Source: Zygnema cylindricum | Taxonomy: Eukaryota; Streptophyta; Zygnematophyceae; Zygnematales; Zygnemataceae | Assembly: GCA_037447655.1 (NCBI GenBank) | Contig: JBBHKE010002799.1 | Span: 1-21,700, forward strand | Direction of reading: 5' to 3' | DNA: 21,700 nt | In this document: positions 1-10,200 of the stretch, piece after piece | Layout of the letters: every line of letters begins with the position of its first letter | Numbering within the stretch: position 1 is the stretch's first letter | The notes under the pieces: model-generated | The model's database searches: none | What the model was told of the DNA's origin: nothing | The model's input: the letters and a program-made list of their open reading frames with translations, nothing else | Made by a program: the position numbers and the translations under genes

Positions 1-430
1 GAAACTTTTGTTGGGAATCTGGCTACCATTTGGAGAATTGTTTCCATTTGTTGAAGAAATGTAACAAAGAGAACGTATTTATTGAGTTTAGTTATATTTC
101 GTGACATTTATTATGTTAATGTTAATTTTTCCACTCGATGGAGGGAATCAATTGAAAGTGACCGTGAGAAGGAATGAAACAAGCGTGACAAATGACTCGA
201 CTTGCAACTCGATACACTAAACTTAGCTGACTAAAATGACAATCTGAGGATGGAAACCGAGATGTGCATCATTTTGGTACTTTCTGTAATGTTATGTACC
301 AAAAGAGTACATGTCTTGTTCAACTTAGTGTAGACAGGCACGAAAAAACCATGATGTGTGCTTTAATAAGAAAGCCTGATGTTAAATCATCAGAGTATGA
401 GGACAAAAAATGAAAGGCAAAAATGCCTTA
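1..430. other. Non-coding, nothing recognised
   Basis: AT-rich sequence with no long open frame, no splice-bounded exon and no repeat that recurs elsewhere in the window. I see nothing to annotate here. Confidence 0.6.
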
Positions 431-2138
431 ACTAAACCTCAACATAGTTAAAGAACTTAAAGCAGCCCCTCAGACTCCCCATCCTCGGACTGCGCAGAGG
501 GAGTTTCGGAATGCATCGACAATCCATGACAGCTATCGAGGGATAGAAGCTTGCACTTGCTGTAAAGCCACAGATAATGGAAGAAGATAAAAAGGACGGA
601 AATGGAAGGGAGAGGGAAGGGAGAGGGAAGGCCCGCAGTTCCCCTCCTCTCGAAAGAACGCCAACCACAATTATGAAGGAACTCATCCAAAGCAATTCCC
701 AAACAACCAAATACCTCGACCGCCATCGTCACAAAGTCACCTAAAGCATCGGGGTGCACGTAATCATGCTCCCACTTCATAGCATCGTCAGGTGTGCCAC
801 TCCAATATGTTGAGCCGCCTGAAGAGCGACAGACGCCTCCGCAAGGTTTGCCAAAACAACAGGACCAAAAAGTACAATGGAGTCATCGAGCAAAATAATG
901 TCAATCCGCCGCAAAGGAATAACATGTGAAACCTTCCGACGACCAGCGTACCCCCCCTCAGAATTGCAATAGTGCCTGAATCAACTCCCTCCCATGAGAT
1001 AAAGAAGCAAATGGACGCCGTCGAGCCGAGGGATACAGTCCCACGAGCAAGCGAGAGAGCCGAGTAAAGGTGGATGAGGGAGGCCAAGCCTGAACCTGAG
1101 GGCGGTGGTGAATTCAGTAGGTGTGAAAACATAGCGTGGAAATAATAGGAATTGGTAAGGACCACGTTGTAGAACCAGGGTTGCCCGCAGGAGAGAAAAC
1201 GGGCAAGAGAAGAATCAAAAGGAAGCGGCGTCTCGAGAAGCTCCATCCAATGGTGGTGACAACCCTATAAAAACTTAATTCTTGGACACTTGAAACCAGT
1301 TTTGTTAAAGGGGTGGAGAAAACCGGGATATCCACTCAAGCAAGGGGAGAAATAGAACAGGCTGCCTCGAAAATAAACTGCAGTTAGAAGGAGAAGACAC
1401 CGTCCAAAAAAACACTAGCGATGATGGTATCGAGATCAAAGTATCGCTGGCCAAAAAGTGAGAGACAAGCATGGAGGCAATAAGGCACCAACTCCTCAAG
1501 TAGGCAACATGTGCAATACGTGCTGTAGATATTAAACTCAACCCTCCCCCAAAAAGACGAGAAAGGATGGCTGAATGCGGCTAGTTGGTGCCACACGTGC
1601 CATAGATGTTATACTCGACCATCGCAGAGACAAGAAAAGTAAACACTGAATTTACATGGGAACAAAAAGAGGCAACAATGCAAAAACTGAAAAACTACAT
1701 GTGGAGGGAAGCAAACAAAAAGGAAAAGCAAGGGGTGCTTGAATGTGAGCCGTAGGCCAAGACTCGTGATAAAAAAAGCCTCTCGACCAAATAAAGTGTG
1801 GAGGATGTCCATGAGGCAATCGTGGAAGGTGGAAAGAGCTGAAACAAAAGTAAGGGTGGGATTAGGAGTACGGGTGAGGTAGGAGGAGCAATTGGTGAAA
1901 TACCTCGTCAAAAGAGCAAAAGCCACTAGAGGGCTGGGAATGCTTGGGAGGGTGTGCACTCAAGACAAATGAGTCTGAAGAGAAGAATCAAGAAACACTG
2001 AAACAGGGTCACAAAAGTATTCCACCCAAGCGGGGGGACCTTAACAGACTAATAATGCCCTCGGATGGAGTGGTGAGGATTCGAACACCACGAGGGGGAG
2101 AATATAATATCGATGTGCAACTTAACCCTAAGTTTTAA
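431..2138. repeat. Purine-rich, probably decayed repeat or retroelement remnant
   Basis: The plus strand is strongly purine-rich, so the minus strand shows several overlapping frames rich in Leu, Phe and Ser. None carries a motif I recognise, and frames change every few hundred bases. The plus frame 1944-2138 (64 codons) ends in an Arg-Gly-Gly-Glu-Tyr stretch encoded by CGAGGGGGAGAATAT, reminiscent of the polypurine-tract region after the integrase of plant Ty3/gypsy elements. No reverse transcriptase, integrase, LTR pair or primer-binding site was found. Calling it retroelement-derived is inference. Confidence 0.25.
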
Positions 2139-2680
2139 CCAAAAAAAATAATCAGCTCATACACTATCGGGTTTTTGCTAATATTGTATGCATATCGTTT
2201 TGTCCCATTATAGCACAATTTAAAACTCCTCTATGGAAGTTGGTGATGTTAATAAACAAACATTTAATCAAAACATAAACAACGTAGAGAACATCATTTT
2301 CCCAAAAAACAGGCTGCAATAAAACACGGTCGCGATACCATGAACAATTATTAGTGTTAGTAACACTAATTCAGTGCTGAGTTTTTTGGCCCTCTTGCCA
2401 CAAAATTGCTGTAAAATAGTTAAAGACACTGCGTATGTGCATTCTGTAAGAGATGTCCGATGGGAGGCTGACGTAGCAGATGACGTCACAAGGTACAATT
2501 CAACCGACGAAATTTTGAATTGAAGGCGTTTGTCCCAAATCCCAGTTGCCGGCCGTCCACAAGCCCTTCACCAAAGGCGCCTTTTCTCTCTCGCGCTCCT
2601 CTGCGGATAGTAAACCGACAGTTTATCGCTTGAGTCTTCCCTTAACATGGCATAAAACCATAGATGTCCCGTGCGCATAT
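2139..2680. other. Intergenic, short palindrome only
   Basis: No gene seen. A near-perfect palindrome, TTAGTGTTA-G-TAACACTAA, lies at about 2350. Its half resembles the inner part of the TACACC-family inverted repeats (TATTAGTGTTACTA), so it may be a head-to-head remnant of such ends. A 95-codon open frame starting at 2546 has no recognisable motif. Confidence 0.35.
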
Positions 2681-3120
2681 TACGCACGGTATAAAATAAC
2701 GAATAACTACGTGCGGTACGCATCAAACGCTTTTGAAAAGTTAATAAAATGCGTACCTTGCTTTGTACCCGTACATTATTTTTACAATTACGTACAGTGT
2801 CCGTCTATGTTCGTACATTTTAGGGTTATTTAGGGGATTTTTAGGGTTTCCAAGATACATTGCCGTACTTTCCGCTATATTTCAGTACGGCTGCCGTAGA
2901 TATTTCGTACTATTGGGTTTTTAGGGTCCACTTTCATACAATTTCGTACATTTCTGTTAAATTTCCGTACTTTTTAAGATTTTTAAGGATTTTCTAAGAT
3001 TGCGCTTTCCGTACGTTTTTGTACATGGCCGTACAGCGAATTTTACACGAATTTTACGAAAAATATGAAAAAGACGAATACTACGTAGTTTTCGTAAAAA
3101 AGTTGAAATCCGTACGAATT
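2680..3120. other. GTAC-dense stretch (CCGTAC/CGTACA motifs)
   Basis: By eye there are well over a dozen GTAC tetranucleotides in about 440 bases, mostly as CCGTAC, CGTACA or TCGTAC, where random sequence would give about two. They are spaced irregularly, so this is not a simple tandem repeat. Smaller clusters occur near 15290, 17460-17550, 19150 and 20590-20770. GTAC is the core bound by plant SBP-box factors, but no gene start lies nearby, so a regulatory role is only speculation. Confidence 0.5.
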
Positions 3121-3139
3121 GGGCATCAACGCATAAAAC

Positions 3140-3360
3140 TACACCGCGCATCGTTATTAGTGTCAACAACTCTAATTTGGGTTCTTAAAATCTCGATTTT
3201 TTTCCGCAATTAGTATACATGATTTTCGAAATTAAATTAGCAACTCTATTTAAGGACGTGGATCATAATCTGCCACGTTTCTCGCACTAAATTAGAATCA
3301 ATAACACTAATTGTTTTTTTACGCTATTTAAACTTTGACACTAATAATGATTCGCGATGA
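3140..3360 (-). mobile_element. MITE, TACACC family, copy A (inverted, diverged)
   Basis: The left end reads TACACCGCGCATCGTTATTA. The right end is the inverted counterpart (CTAATAATGATTCGCG) but has lost the terminal GGTGTA. Internally it holds the reverse complement of the central GACGTGG...CCACGTC palindrome found in copies B (4733-4935) and C (9569-9766). It is therefore an older copy of that family in opposite orientation, about 221 bp long. No coding capacity. Confidence 0.6.
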
Positions 3361-3382
3361 ACCGGTCAGGTTAACTGTTAGC

Positions 3383-4274
3383 TACACCAGGAATGGCTAT
3401 TAGTGTTGATAACTCTTACATCGACGCGCCTGGTTACCTAATATAATTCATAGTGATATAAATTGCTTTATCTTAATATGTCAATAATGGCGTTGACACA
3501 GGAAACTTAGTGGCGTCAACAGGGATTTTTAATGCATAGAGCTAATTTGATCGCATGCACTATGAGCTTTTGGGGAATCACGCGAACCCGTTCTCACATG
3601 TTCAAAATGTTGACAATGTGAACACAGACTAAAGCGGCTACAATTTGGGAATTTGGAGATAAATCAATGTTGTATGCCAGGTAGCCTTAATGTTTTGTTG
3701 GTTTTAGGTCATTAAATACCAAAAAGCGTTCATACCTCAATTTTTTTCACAATCACTATTAGCGTACAAGTTTTTTTAGCGTATAATAATAATTACCGTT
3801 ATTAACGCTAATTATAAATTTGGAAATTTTCAAACAAATATATACATTCTAATTGTTTACTAATTCTAATTTGGGTCTTTGAAAAAATTAAATGTCAGTC
3901 GCAAACATGCTTACACTAATAATGGTACATGTAAAAAATCTGCCAAATCGTACACAAATCGTACGTTCACACGGTCGAAACGCGGTTGTCGGACGAATAT
4001 GTGCGAACGTGATTTTTACAGCCCGATTTCATCCCCTTTTTACAGCGCATATTCTCATGCGTCAGTGGTTACTAAAACCCATAAATTATACTTTTGCACT
4101 TAAAAAGGTACAGTTTTGCATGGTCTGATACTAACCGTACAACACACTATTTATGATAAAAATTGGAAAAGAACCCTAGTTGGCGTAAAAGAAAAAACAG
4201 AATAATTTTGCTATTTAAGAAAAAAAAAGGTACCTTTAATAGCGTCCATTACGCCAATAACGATTCACGGTGTA
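3383..4274. mobile_element. Larger TACACC-ended non-autonomous DNA element
   Basis: The left end TACACCAGGAATGGCTATTA and the right end CCAATAACGATTCACGGTGTA form imperfect inverted repeats of the family seen in the small MITEs. A TA dinucleotide lies at both extremes, as expected of Tc1/mariner-type targets. The interior (892 bp overall) has no transposase frame. It contains the 314-bp block repeated exactly at 4974-5287. The pairing of these two ends as one element is inferred from position and end similarity. Confidence 0.5.
3697..4010. repeat. 314-bp block, copy 1 of an exact duplication
   Basis: Reading both copies side by side shows no difference from 3697-4010 to 4974-5287, a constant offset of 1277 bases. 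Similarity continues to the right at a visibly lower level, with many substitutions and small indels, to about 4230/5525. To the left it stops abruptly. Confidence 0.9.
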
Positions 4275-4732
4275 CTGGACTCAACTGAAGTGTTTTATCA
4301 CCCATAGCGCTAGAGATCACCTTCGTACGTCACTTTGAAAGACTGCCAAAAATCAAAACTGCCGGCCAAAACATTTCTGAAAATTTATGTGGAAGTTTTA
4401 AAAACGACAAAAGGCGACAAAAATAAATATATATCCTATTAAATGCATATCCTAAAAAATATGTATCCTAGAAGAATAACAAAATACAGCGCGACGATTT
4501 TCAACGGTTCGTTAATACAACCCCTACTTTTAGACTATATTTCTAGCTGCCCGATGTTTTGGGCAGTTCTTAAAGTACAGCCGTACAAACGCAGGGTTGA
4601 GCTGTTTGGTTTGAATCGAGAGGACCTCTCAGTTCGTTTTGGTCCACAAATGTCGCTGATTTTATCCTTTAGACTTTCAAACGGAAAAGCCAATCTAGGT
4701 TAAGCGTGTACCAGTTAAGCATATTTGGCTGC
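4275..4732. other. Non-coding, nothing recognised
   Basis: AT-rich with several ATATCCT-like words near 4430-4470. An 86-codon open frame (4443-4703, plus) has no motif or splice context to support it. No gene is called. Confidence 0.5.
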
Positions 4733-4935
4733 TACACCTTGAATCGTTATTAGCGTATAGAAATTATTAGTGTAAAGAAAAATTTAGCGTCATTCATTCT
4801 AATTCAGTTCCAGGAGACGTGGCATATTATGGTCCACGTCCTGAAATAGTGTAGTTTATTATATTTAAGGTATCAATGTCAAAATTTTGGGGTGCCGATA
4901 TAGCGTACATAAGGCTAATAACGATTCACGGTGTA
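4733..4935 (+). mobile_element. MITE, TACACC family, copy B (203 bp)
   Basis: It begins TACACCTTGAATCGTTATTA and ends TAATAACGATTCACGGTGTA, a terminal inverted repeat of about 20 bp with one mismatch. TA dinucleotides at both ends suggest a TA target site. The centre holds an imperfect palindrome, GACGTGG...CCACGTC. It is roughly 95% identical to copy C at 9569-9766. No coding capacity, so it would need a transposase in trans. Confidence 0.85.
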
Positions 4936-4973
4936 CTGCAGCAAACAGCATGGCTACTGTAATTTCCCTTTCC

Positions 4974-5287
4974 GTTGGTTTTAGGTCATTAAATACCAAA
5001 AAGCGTTCATACCTCAATTTTTTTCACAATCACTATTAGCGTACAAGTTTTTTTAGCGTATAATAATAATTACCGTTATTAACGCTAATTATAAATTTGG
5101 AAATTTTCAAACAAATATATACATTCTAATTGTTTACTAATTCTAATTTGGGTCTTTGAAAAAATTAAATGTCAGTCGCAAACATGCTTACACTAATAAT
5201 GGTACATGTAAAAAATCTGCCAAATCGTACACAAATCGTACGTTCACACGGTCGAAACGCGGTTGTCGGACGAATATGTGCGAACGT
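4974..5287. repeat. 314-bp block, copy 2 of an exact duplication
   Basis: Identical to 3697-4010. It starts only about 40 bases right of MITE copy B. Diverged similarity to copy 1 continues to about 5525, where the second copy is interrupted by the GGGTGAAG-ended element at 5551. Confidence 0.9.
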
Positions 5288-5550
5288 CATTTTAGATAAC
5301 CCAGTTTCATCCCCGCTTTAGAGCGCATATTCTCATGCGTCCGCGATTACTAAAGCTCATTAATTATACTTTTTCACTTAAAAAGGTACAATTTTGTACG
5401 GTTTGACACTAACCGTACACCACACAATTAAAATGCCAACGTACTTTGGTTTTTTACACTAATTGGAAAAAAACACTAAATGGCGTAAAGGAAAAAACAT
5501 AATAATTTATCCTATTTAAGAATTAGGGAAAAAAAAAGCGGGACCGAATT

Positions 5551-6288
5551 AGGGTGAAGTTCCATCAGATGTTTATGTAATCGTACGGCCAACTCTACAG
5601 ACCGGGTCGATTGAGTCAATGTTCCATCACAAAGAGTCTGTAAACAACGTGTTCTAAATTGACTGGCGCCACGCAAGCTAGATCCGATATTGAATATCTT
5701 TCAGATTTTTAGCACCGACAAACTTAACTTCAAATCTTCACTTGCGTACCATGTACCTGCGTAACGAAGTAATCATATGACAGAACTTTTATACTTTTTG
5801 CAGACGCCAGTCTTTACGCCAGCTCATTTTTTAGGGTTTTTGTTTTCGAACATAACGAAAGTCCTTAAGATAAATAGTGTGACGTGCAAAAGTTACCGAA
5901 ATAGCGTGACGAACGAATGTTACGAAATTACATTTATACTTTCGGTTGTATTTTTGAGAGCGCGTGTCATGTGCAGATTTCCTCGATTTTTGTTGGATTT
6001 ACATCATGACACGTAGCTTAATCATCCAGCGTGTCACGATATTTATTTTTGTATCTGCCAACCCACCTCTTCGAGGTGGGTTGACAGTTCCAGAGAAAAA
6101 TGAAGGGAACGCCTCGCAGATGAACATCCGACGGTCAATGTTACCTCCCAAACCTTCAGAGAGTATTAGCAAGATTCTCTGTAATATTGTTTTTCGTATT
6201 AAAACAAAATAAGCGGTACGATTTGGTACGGATAGTCGCAGATTTCTGTTAACTATCCCACTTTTCGTCTGATGGAACGTCACCCTTA
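5551..6288. mobile_element. PIF/Harbinger-like non-autonomous element
   Basis: The left end AGGGTGAAGTTCCATCAGA and the right end TCTGATGGAACGTCACCCT are inverted repeats of 19 bp with one mismatch. The element can be read as starting GGGTGA with TTA on each side, matching the 3-bp TWA target duplication and GGG ends typical of PIF/Harbinger elements. The interior, about 740 bp overall, has short open frames only and no DDE transposase motif. Similar ends occur at 15239 and 19101, so this looks like a local family. Confidence 0.65.
6059..6083. other. Perfect short hairpin
   Basis: CAACCCACCTC and GAGGTGGGTTG form an 11-bp perfect stem around a 3-base TTC loop. It lies inside the 5551-6288 element, not at its centre. 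No T-run follows, so there is no reason to call a terminator. Function unknown. Confidence 0.6.
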
Positions 6289-6289
6289 G

Positions 6290-7100
6290 CGTTCATTACA
6301 CTAATAGCGATTGGCGCTGTAGCATAGCATGACGATACGGGGATGTGTCGCATGGCACTGCATCGCCACACGATATCGCATACATCGGCATACATCTCAT
6401 GGTCGCATCGAATCAAAGGACAACCGATGTACATCATCTTCGGCACACGTCTTTTAATGTGTCGCCATGCGGTCCCAAGCAGCATGCAACCCTAAATTGC
6501 CGTTAACAAAACTACTTGTTGTTATCTTAACAGTTCCAAAACAGCCACGTCATCATGAACTGAATTAGATTTTTTTCTGATTACGATTAATTGCGTACTT
6601 TCACTTAAAAAAAACAGAAATTCCAATGCTTTGGATTTCTGTAGAATACCGATCAACTGAAAGCCGGACTGTTAGGGGAACACAGTACTGCACACCTGTC
6701 ATAGGGAAAAGTGTTCGTCTACTACCATGTAAGAAGAGGAAAAAGAGGGAGAGGGAAGGAGGAGTTTTGAGGCATGGTAGGATTCTACTTTTGTCTATTT
6801 ATGTGATTTTAAATGTTTACATGATTGGTTTAACTCGTATCACAAAAGGTATTTTTTGCTATTATAATGCTCAGAGAATCTCAAATGCAGAAGGAAATAG
6901 AGATGAAGGGTTCACTAGAAAAATGAGACAAATATCCAATTATAAACGGTTTATGCTTTTAATTTGACAAGAAACCACAAGAACTTAAATTTACAAGAGC
7001 ATTGGGGAGAGAGAGAAGAATAACTAAAAAATGAATGGAATATAATTTCCTAATACATATTTTAAGCAGGCAAAATTCCACTGTTTTTCACGTTCAGTAC
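6290..7100. other. Region downstream of the GT47 gene
   Basis: It lies 3' of the GT47 stop codon and may hold its 3' untranslated region, but I see no clear AATAAA on the minus strand. At 6292-6321 there is a lone TACACC-family-like end (ATTACACTAATAGCGATTGGCGCTGTA) without an obvious partner. A plus frame of 113 codons at 6626-6967 shows no recognisable domain and no splice support. Confidence 0.4.
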
Positions 7101-7205
7101 TCAACCAGCTTTCGACTTCAAAAATGTTGTTGCCCGTCTTCGAAGAGCTCTCATGAGAAATGCTCGCGCCCCATTGGTCGGTTCCGGCCCCCACATAAAC
7201 GCCTC
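7101..7205 (-). CDS. GT47 gene, terminal exon with stop
   Basis: The acceptor is TTGATTTTCTAG|GAG. The 34 codons EAFMWGPEPTNGARAFLMRA and LRRRATTFLKSKAG are followed by TGA at 7101-7103. The phase (0) fits the preceding donor. The sequence resembles the C-terminal helix of exostosins, ending in a basic tail. The alternative frame in the same stretch has no splice support. Confidence 0.75.
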   Translation of the reverse strand, partial: EAFMWGPEPTNGARAFLMRALRRRATTFLKSKAG

Positions 7206-10200
7206 CTAGAAAATCAAAATCCATTAAGTCGTTTGGTTAGTTACCCACATAATTGACACCCTCAAAACCAAAATACACCTTTTTCTTTTGATTGCACAGT
7301 TTTCACTAAAATGACTACCATTCAAAACACCAAGTTTCAACTATGATGACGTCGATGGTAGAGTTTAATTCTTTTCCTTTGTTAATATGAGAATGGGATT
7401 GTCAATGGGAGGTTTAAACTCAACTCCTGGTGATTAGAGATGCCAAAAAGAGTACTTGTACATCTAATATATTCCATTCATCCATATATTCCATTTTAAG
7501 TTGTTCTCTCATCCATAATACGGGTAGATTGAAAATGCCAAAAGTGAAATACCTGAACTTTCTCGAGTTCTCTCTGCATGGTCTCGAGCCGCCCGGGAGT
7601 TGCCAAAACGTCGTCGATTACGTCCTTCAGAGAGTCGAGTTTGTCTGCATCCACATTCAGACTGAACCGGCTGTGATCGATCTCGTCCTGGAGAGGTAGA
7701 GGGAGAGGGAGAGGGAGAGGGAGAGGGAGTGGCAGAGGGGAGAGGGAGAGGGAGAAAGACAGAAGAGGGAGAATGGCTAAGAACAACACTGGCCAGGGTG
7801 AGAGTAGGGACCGAGACAGTAGGGAACGAGACAGAAGAGAACGCGAAGAGAGGTAGAAAGAGAATGCAAATGAATGGATAAACACAACAACATTGCCAGC
7901 GAAGGAAAAAACAAGGCAACACAAAAACAACACAATGCTGGCTTTAAGTTACTTTGTTTGTTTCCTGAATATCAGTCAAACGATTTGCAAGCTGCCAAAA
8001 AACAAAAAGACCAAAACTAAAACTGAACAATTGCCACACAAATCAGAAAACCACAACAGGAAACAACAACAAAACTGAACTGATAATCATAACAAAAAAT
8101 ACCTGCCAGGGTTGGTCATGATCTCGATAAAAATTTACGGGAATGCATCCGCCAATGATGGACTTCACAGGACGTGACGTCCACTGTGAGTGCCCCGGCG
8201 GGCATATACAAAATTTTGAACTTTGCCAATCTAACCGAGAATGCCACTCGGATAGCGATTTTAGAGACCACCCAGGTATCGACCTGTCCTCAAAGAGCTG
8301 CCCGGGAAAAAAAAGGAGAGGGACAGAGGGACAGGGTGGTAGAAGAAAGAATGGGAAGAGTGTGAGGACAAATAAGAACGATGTCATTTAAAAATGAAAG
8401 AGAAAACAGGCAAAGAAGAAAATTCTAAGAAAAACTTTTGCAGGGGGGGGGGGGGAGAGAGTGAGGGAGGAAAGGAGGGACAGAGGTAGGGGGAGAGGGA
8501 AGGAGGGAGGGAAAGGAAGAGAGGGAGAGGGAGAGGGAGAGGGAGGAGAGGGAGAGGGAGAGGGAGAGGGAGAGTAGGAGTGTGGGAGAGAGGGTGAGGA
8601 GGAGATAGGGAGAAGGGGAGAGGGGCAGAGGGAGAGAGAAGGTAGGGAGAGAGAAGGGAGGGAGAGAGAGGGGTAGATGGAGGGATGGAGAGGGAGGGAG
8701 GTAGGTAGAGAGAGAGGAGAGAGAGGGAGAGGAGAGAGGAAGAGAGAAAGAGGGAAAACACAAAAATGCCTAAGAAATTGAATTGTATAGAAAAAGATAT
8801 GACAATGCCGAATAATAAGAGAAATGCTCTGTCTCTCTTTCTTCCTCCCTCCAGCGTTCTCTTCCTCTTCTCCCTCTCTCTCCATCACCTAATCCCTTAC
8901 AATCACCATCTCTCACCCTCCCCCTCCCACTCCAACTCCCTCTCCTCCTCCTCGCCCTTCCCTCCCCTTCCCTCCCCTTCCCTCCCCTTCCCTGTCTCTC
9001 CTACGCCTAACCCATTATTCTCTGCTCCTCTTCTCCCCTCCCCCCCCCCCCCCCCCCCCTTCTCCCCTCCTTCCTCCAGGAGCTCCTTCCTTATAAAGTG
9101 GTTGAAGAACGGAATGGGGACTCCGTGGTGCTGCCCTTTACTGAAACGGAACAGTGCCGTAATTTTCCGTTCTGTTGCGTTTGGTTTCTGTATTTGTGTG
9201 ACAGTTGGGATGGGAGGCATCAAGATGTCACGGTCGGAGAGATAACAAGGGATGTCGGGGTAGTTGTTATTGAGAGGGAGGCCGTAGTTGTAACCGAGGG
9301 CCTGGAAGGAGAAGAGAGGTAAGGACCATTGTTTAGAGTATTGGACAATTTTTGGATTATGGTACGAAGTTATAGAAGCAATTTCATATTAGAGTTTGAC
9401 ACACATGGGAACTTACTCCGAACTCTCTTCAAGTTTTTATGTTATTTTCCACCACTATTAGAGTGAATTGGCAGGAGTTAGCTGATACATATCCCAAACT
9501 CTTTTTAGCCCAAAAGTTTAATTTAATGGTCGGCTTAAAAGAACAGGAAAGGAAACCCAAACAGAAGCTACACCTTGAATCGTTATTAGCGTATAGAAAT
9601 TATTAGTGTAAAGAAAGAATTAGCATCATTCATTCTAATTTAGTGCCAGGAGACGTGGCAGATTATGGTCCACGTCCTTAAATAGTGTAACTTATTATAT
9701 TTATCAATGTCAAAATTTTGGGGTGCCGATATAGCGTACATAAGGCTAATAACGATTCACGGTGTAGTGTCTGGTTTTCCAGGTTTCCACACTGATTCTT
9801 GTGTCATTGGAAACCCAAATGACAATAGGTTGAAGACAAACAGAACTTCTGACCGCTTGTCTACCGAAAACCATCGGAAAGGAAAAAACAAAACCGAAAG
9901 TAAGGAACAAAACGGTGCAAAACAATATACGAGTGGAAAAAGAACGGTACGGAACGGAAGAACGCAGGAGTTCTATGTTACAGCAGAGAGGAAGGTAATG
10001 AAAATAAGGGAATAAAAACAGAATGAAACAGAGTGAAGCTGTCAAGGAACAAAAATGCAACTGAACAGCCTGAACATAACTGAACTGAACGGAACAGAAC
10101 AGAAGAAAAATACAACAGATCGGAACAGAAATATTACGGACATAGAGTTCTATGTGGTATACCTGGAGACCTCTTGCAGTAAATGCGTGAGTGCTGCGAA

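Noticed and set aside
457-1246. Two minus-strand frames of 107 and 152 codons as a gene
   Set aside because: No conserved motif, no splice sites joining them in frame, and composition explained by a purine-rich plus strand.
2065-2095. GGATTCGAACACC as the T-arm of a tRNA
   Set aside because: The flanking bases do not form a T-stem, and no A box or acceptor stem is found.
8384-8888. Three overlapping minus-strand frames of 112-166 codons
   Set aside because: All are reading frames of a purine/pyrimidine microsatellite and lack any domain; they sit inside a GT47 intron.
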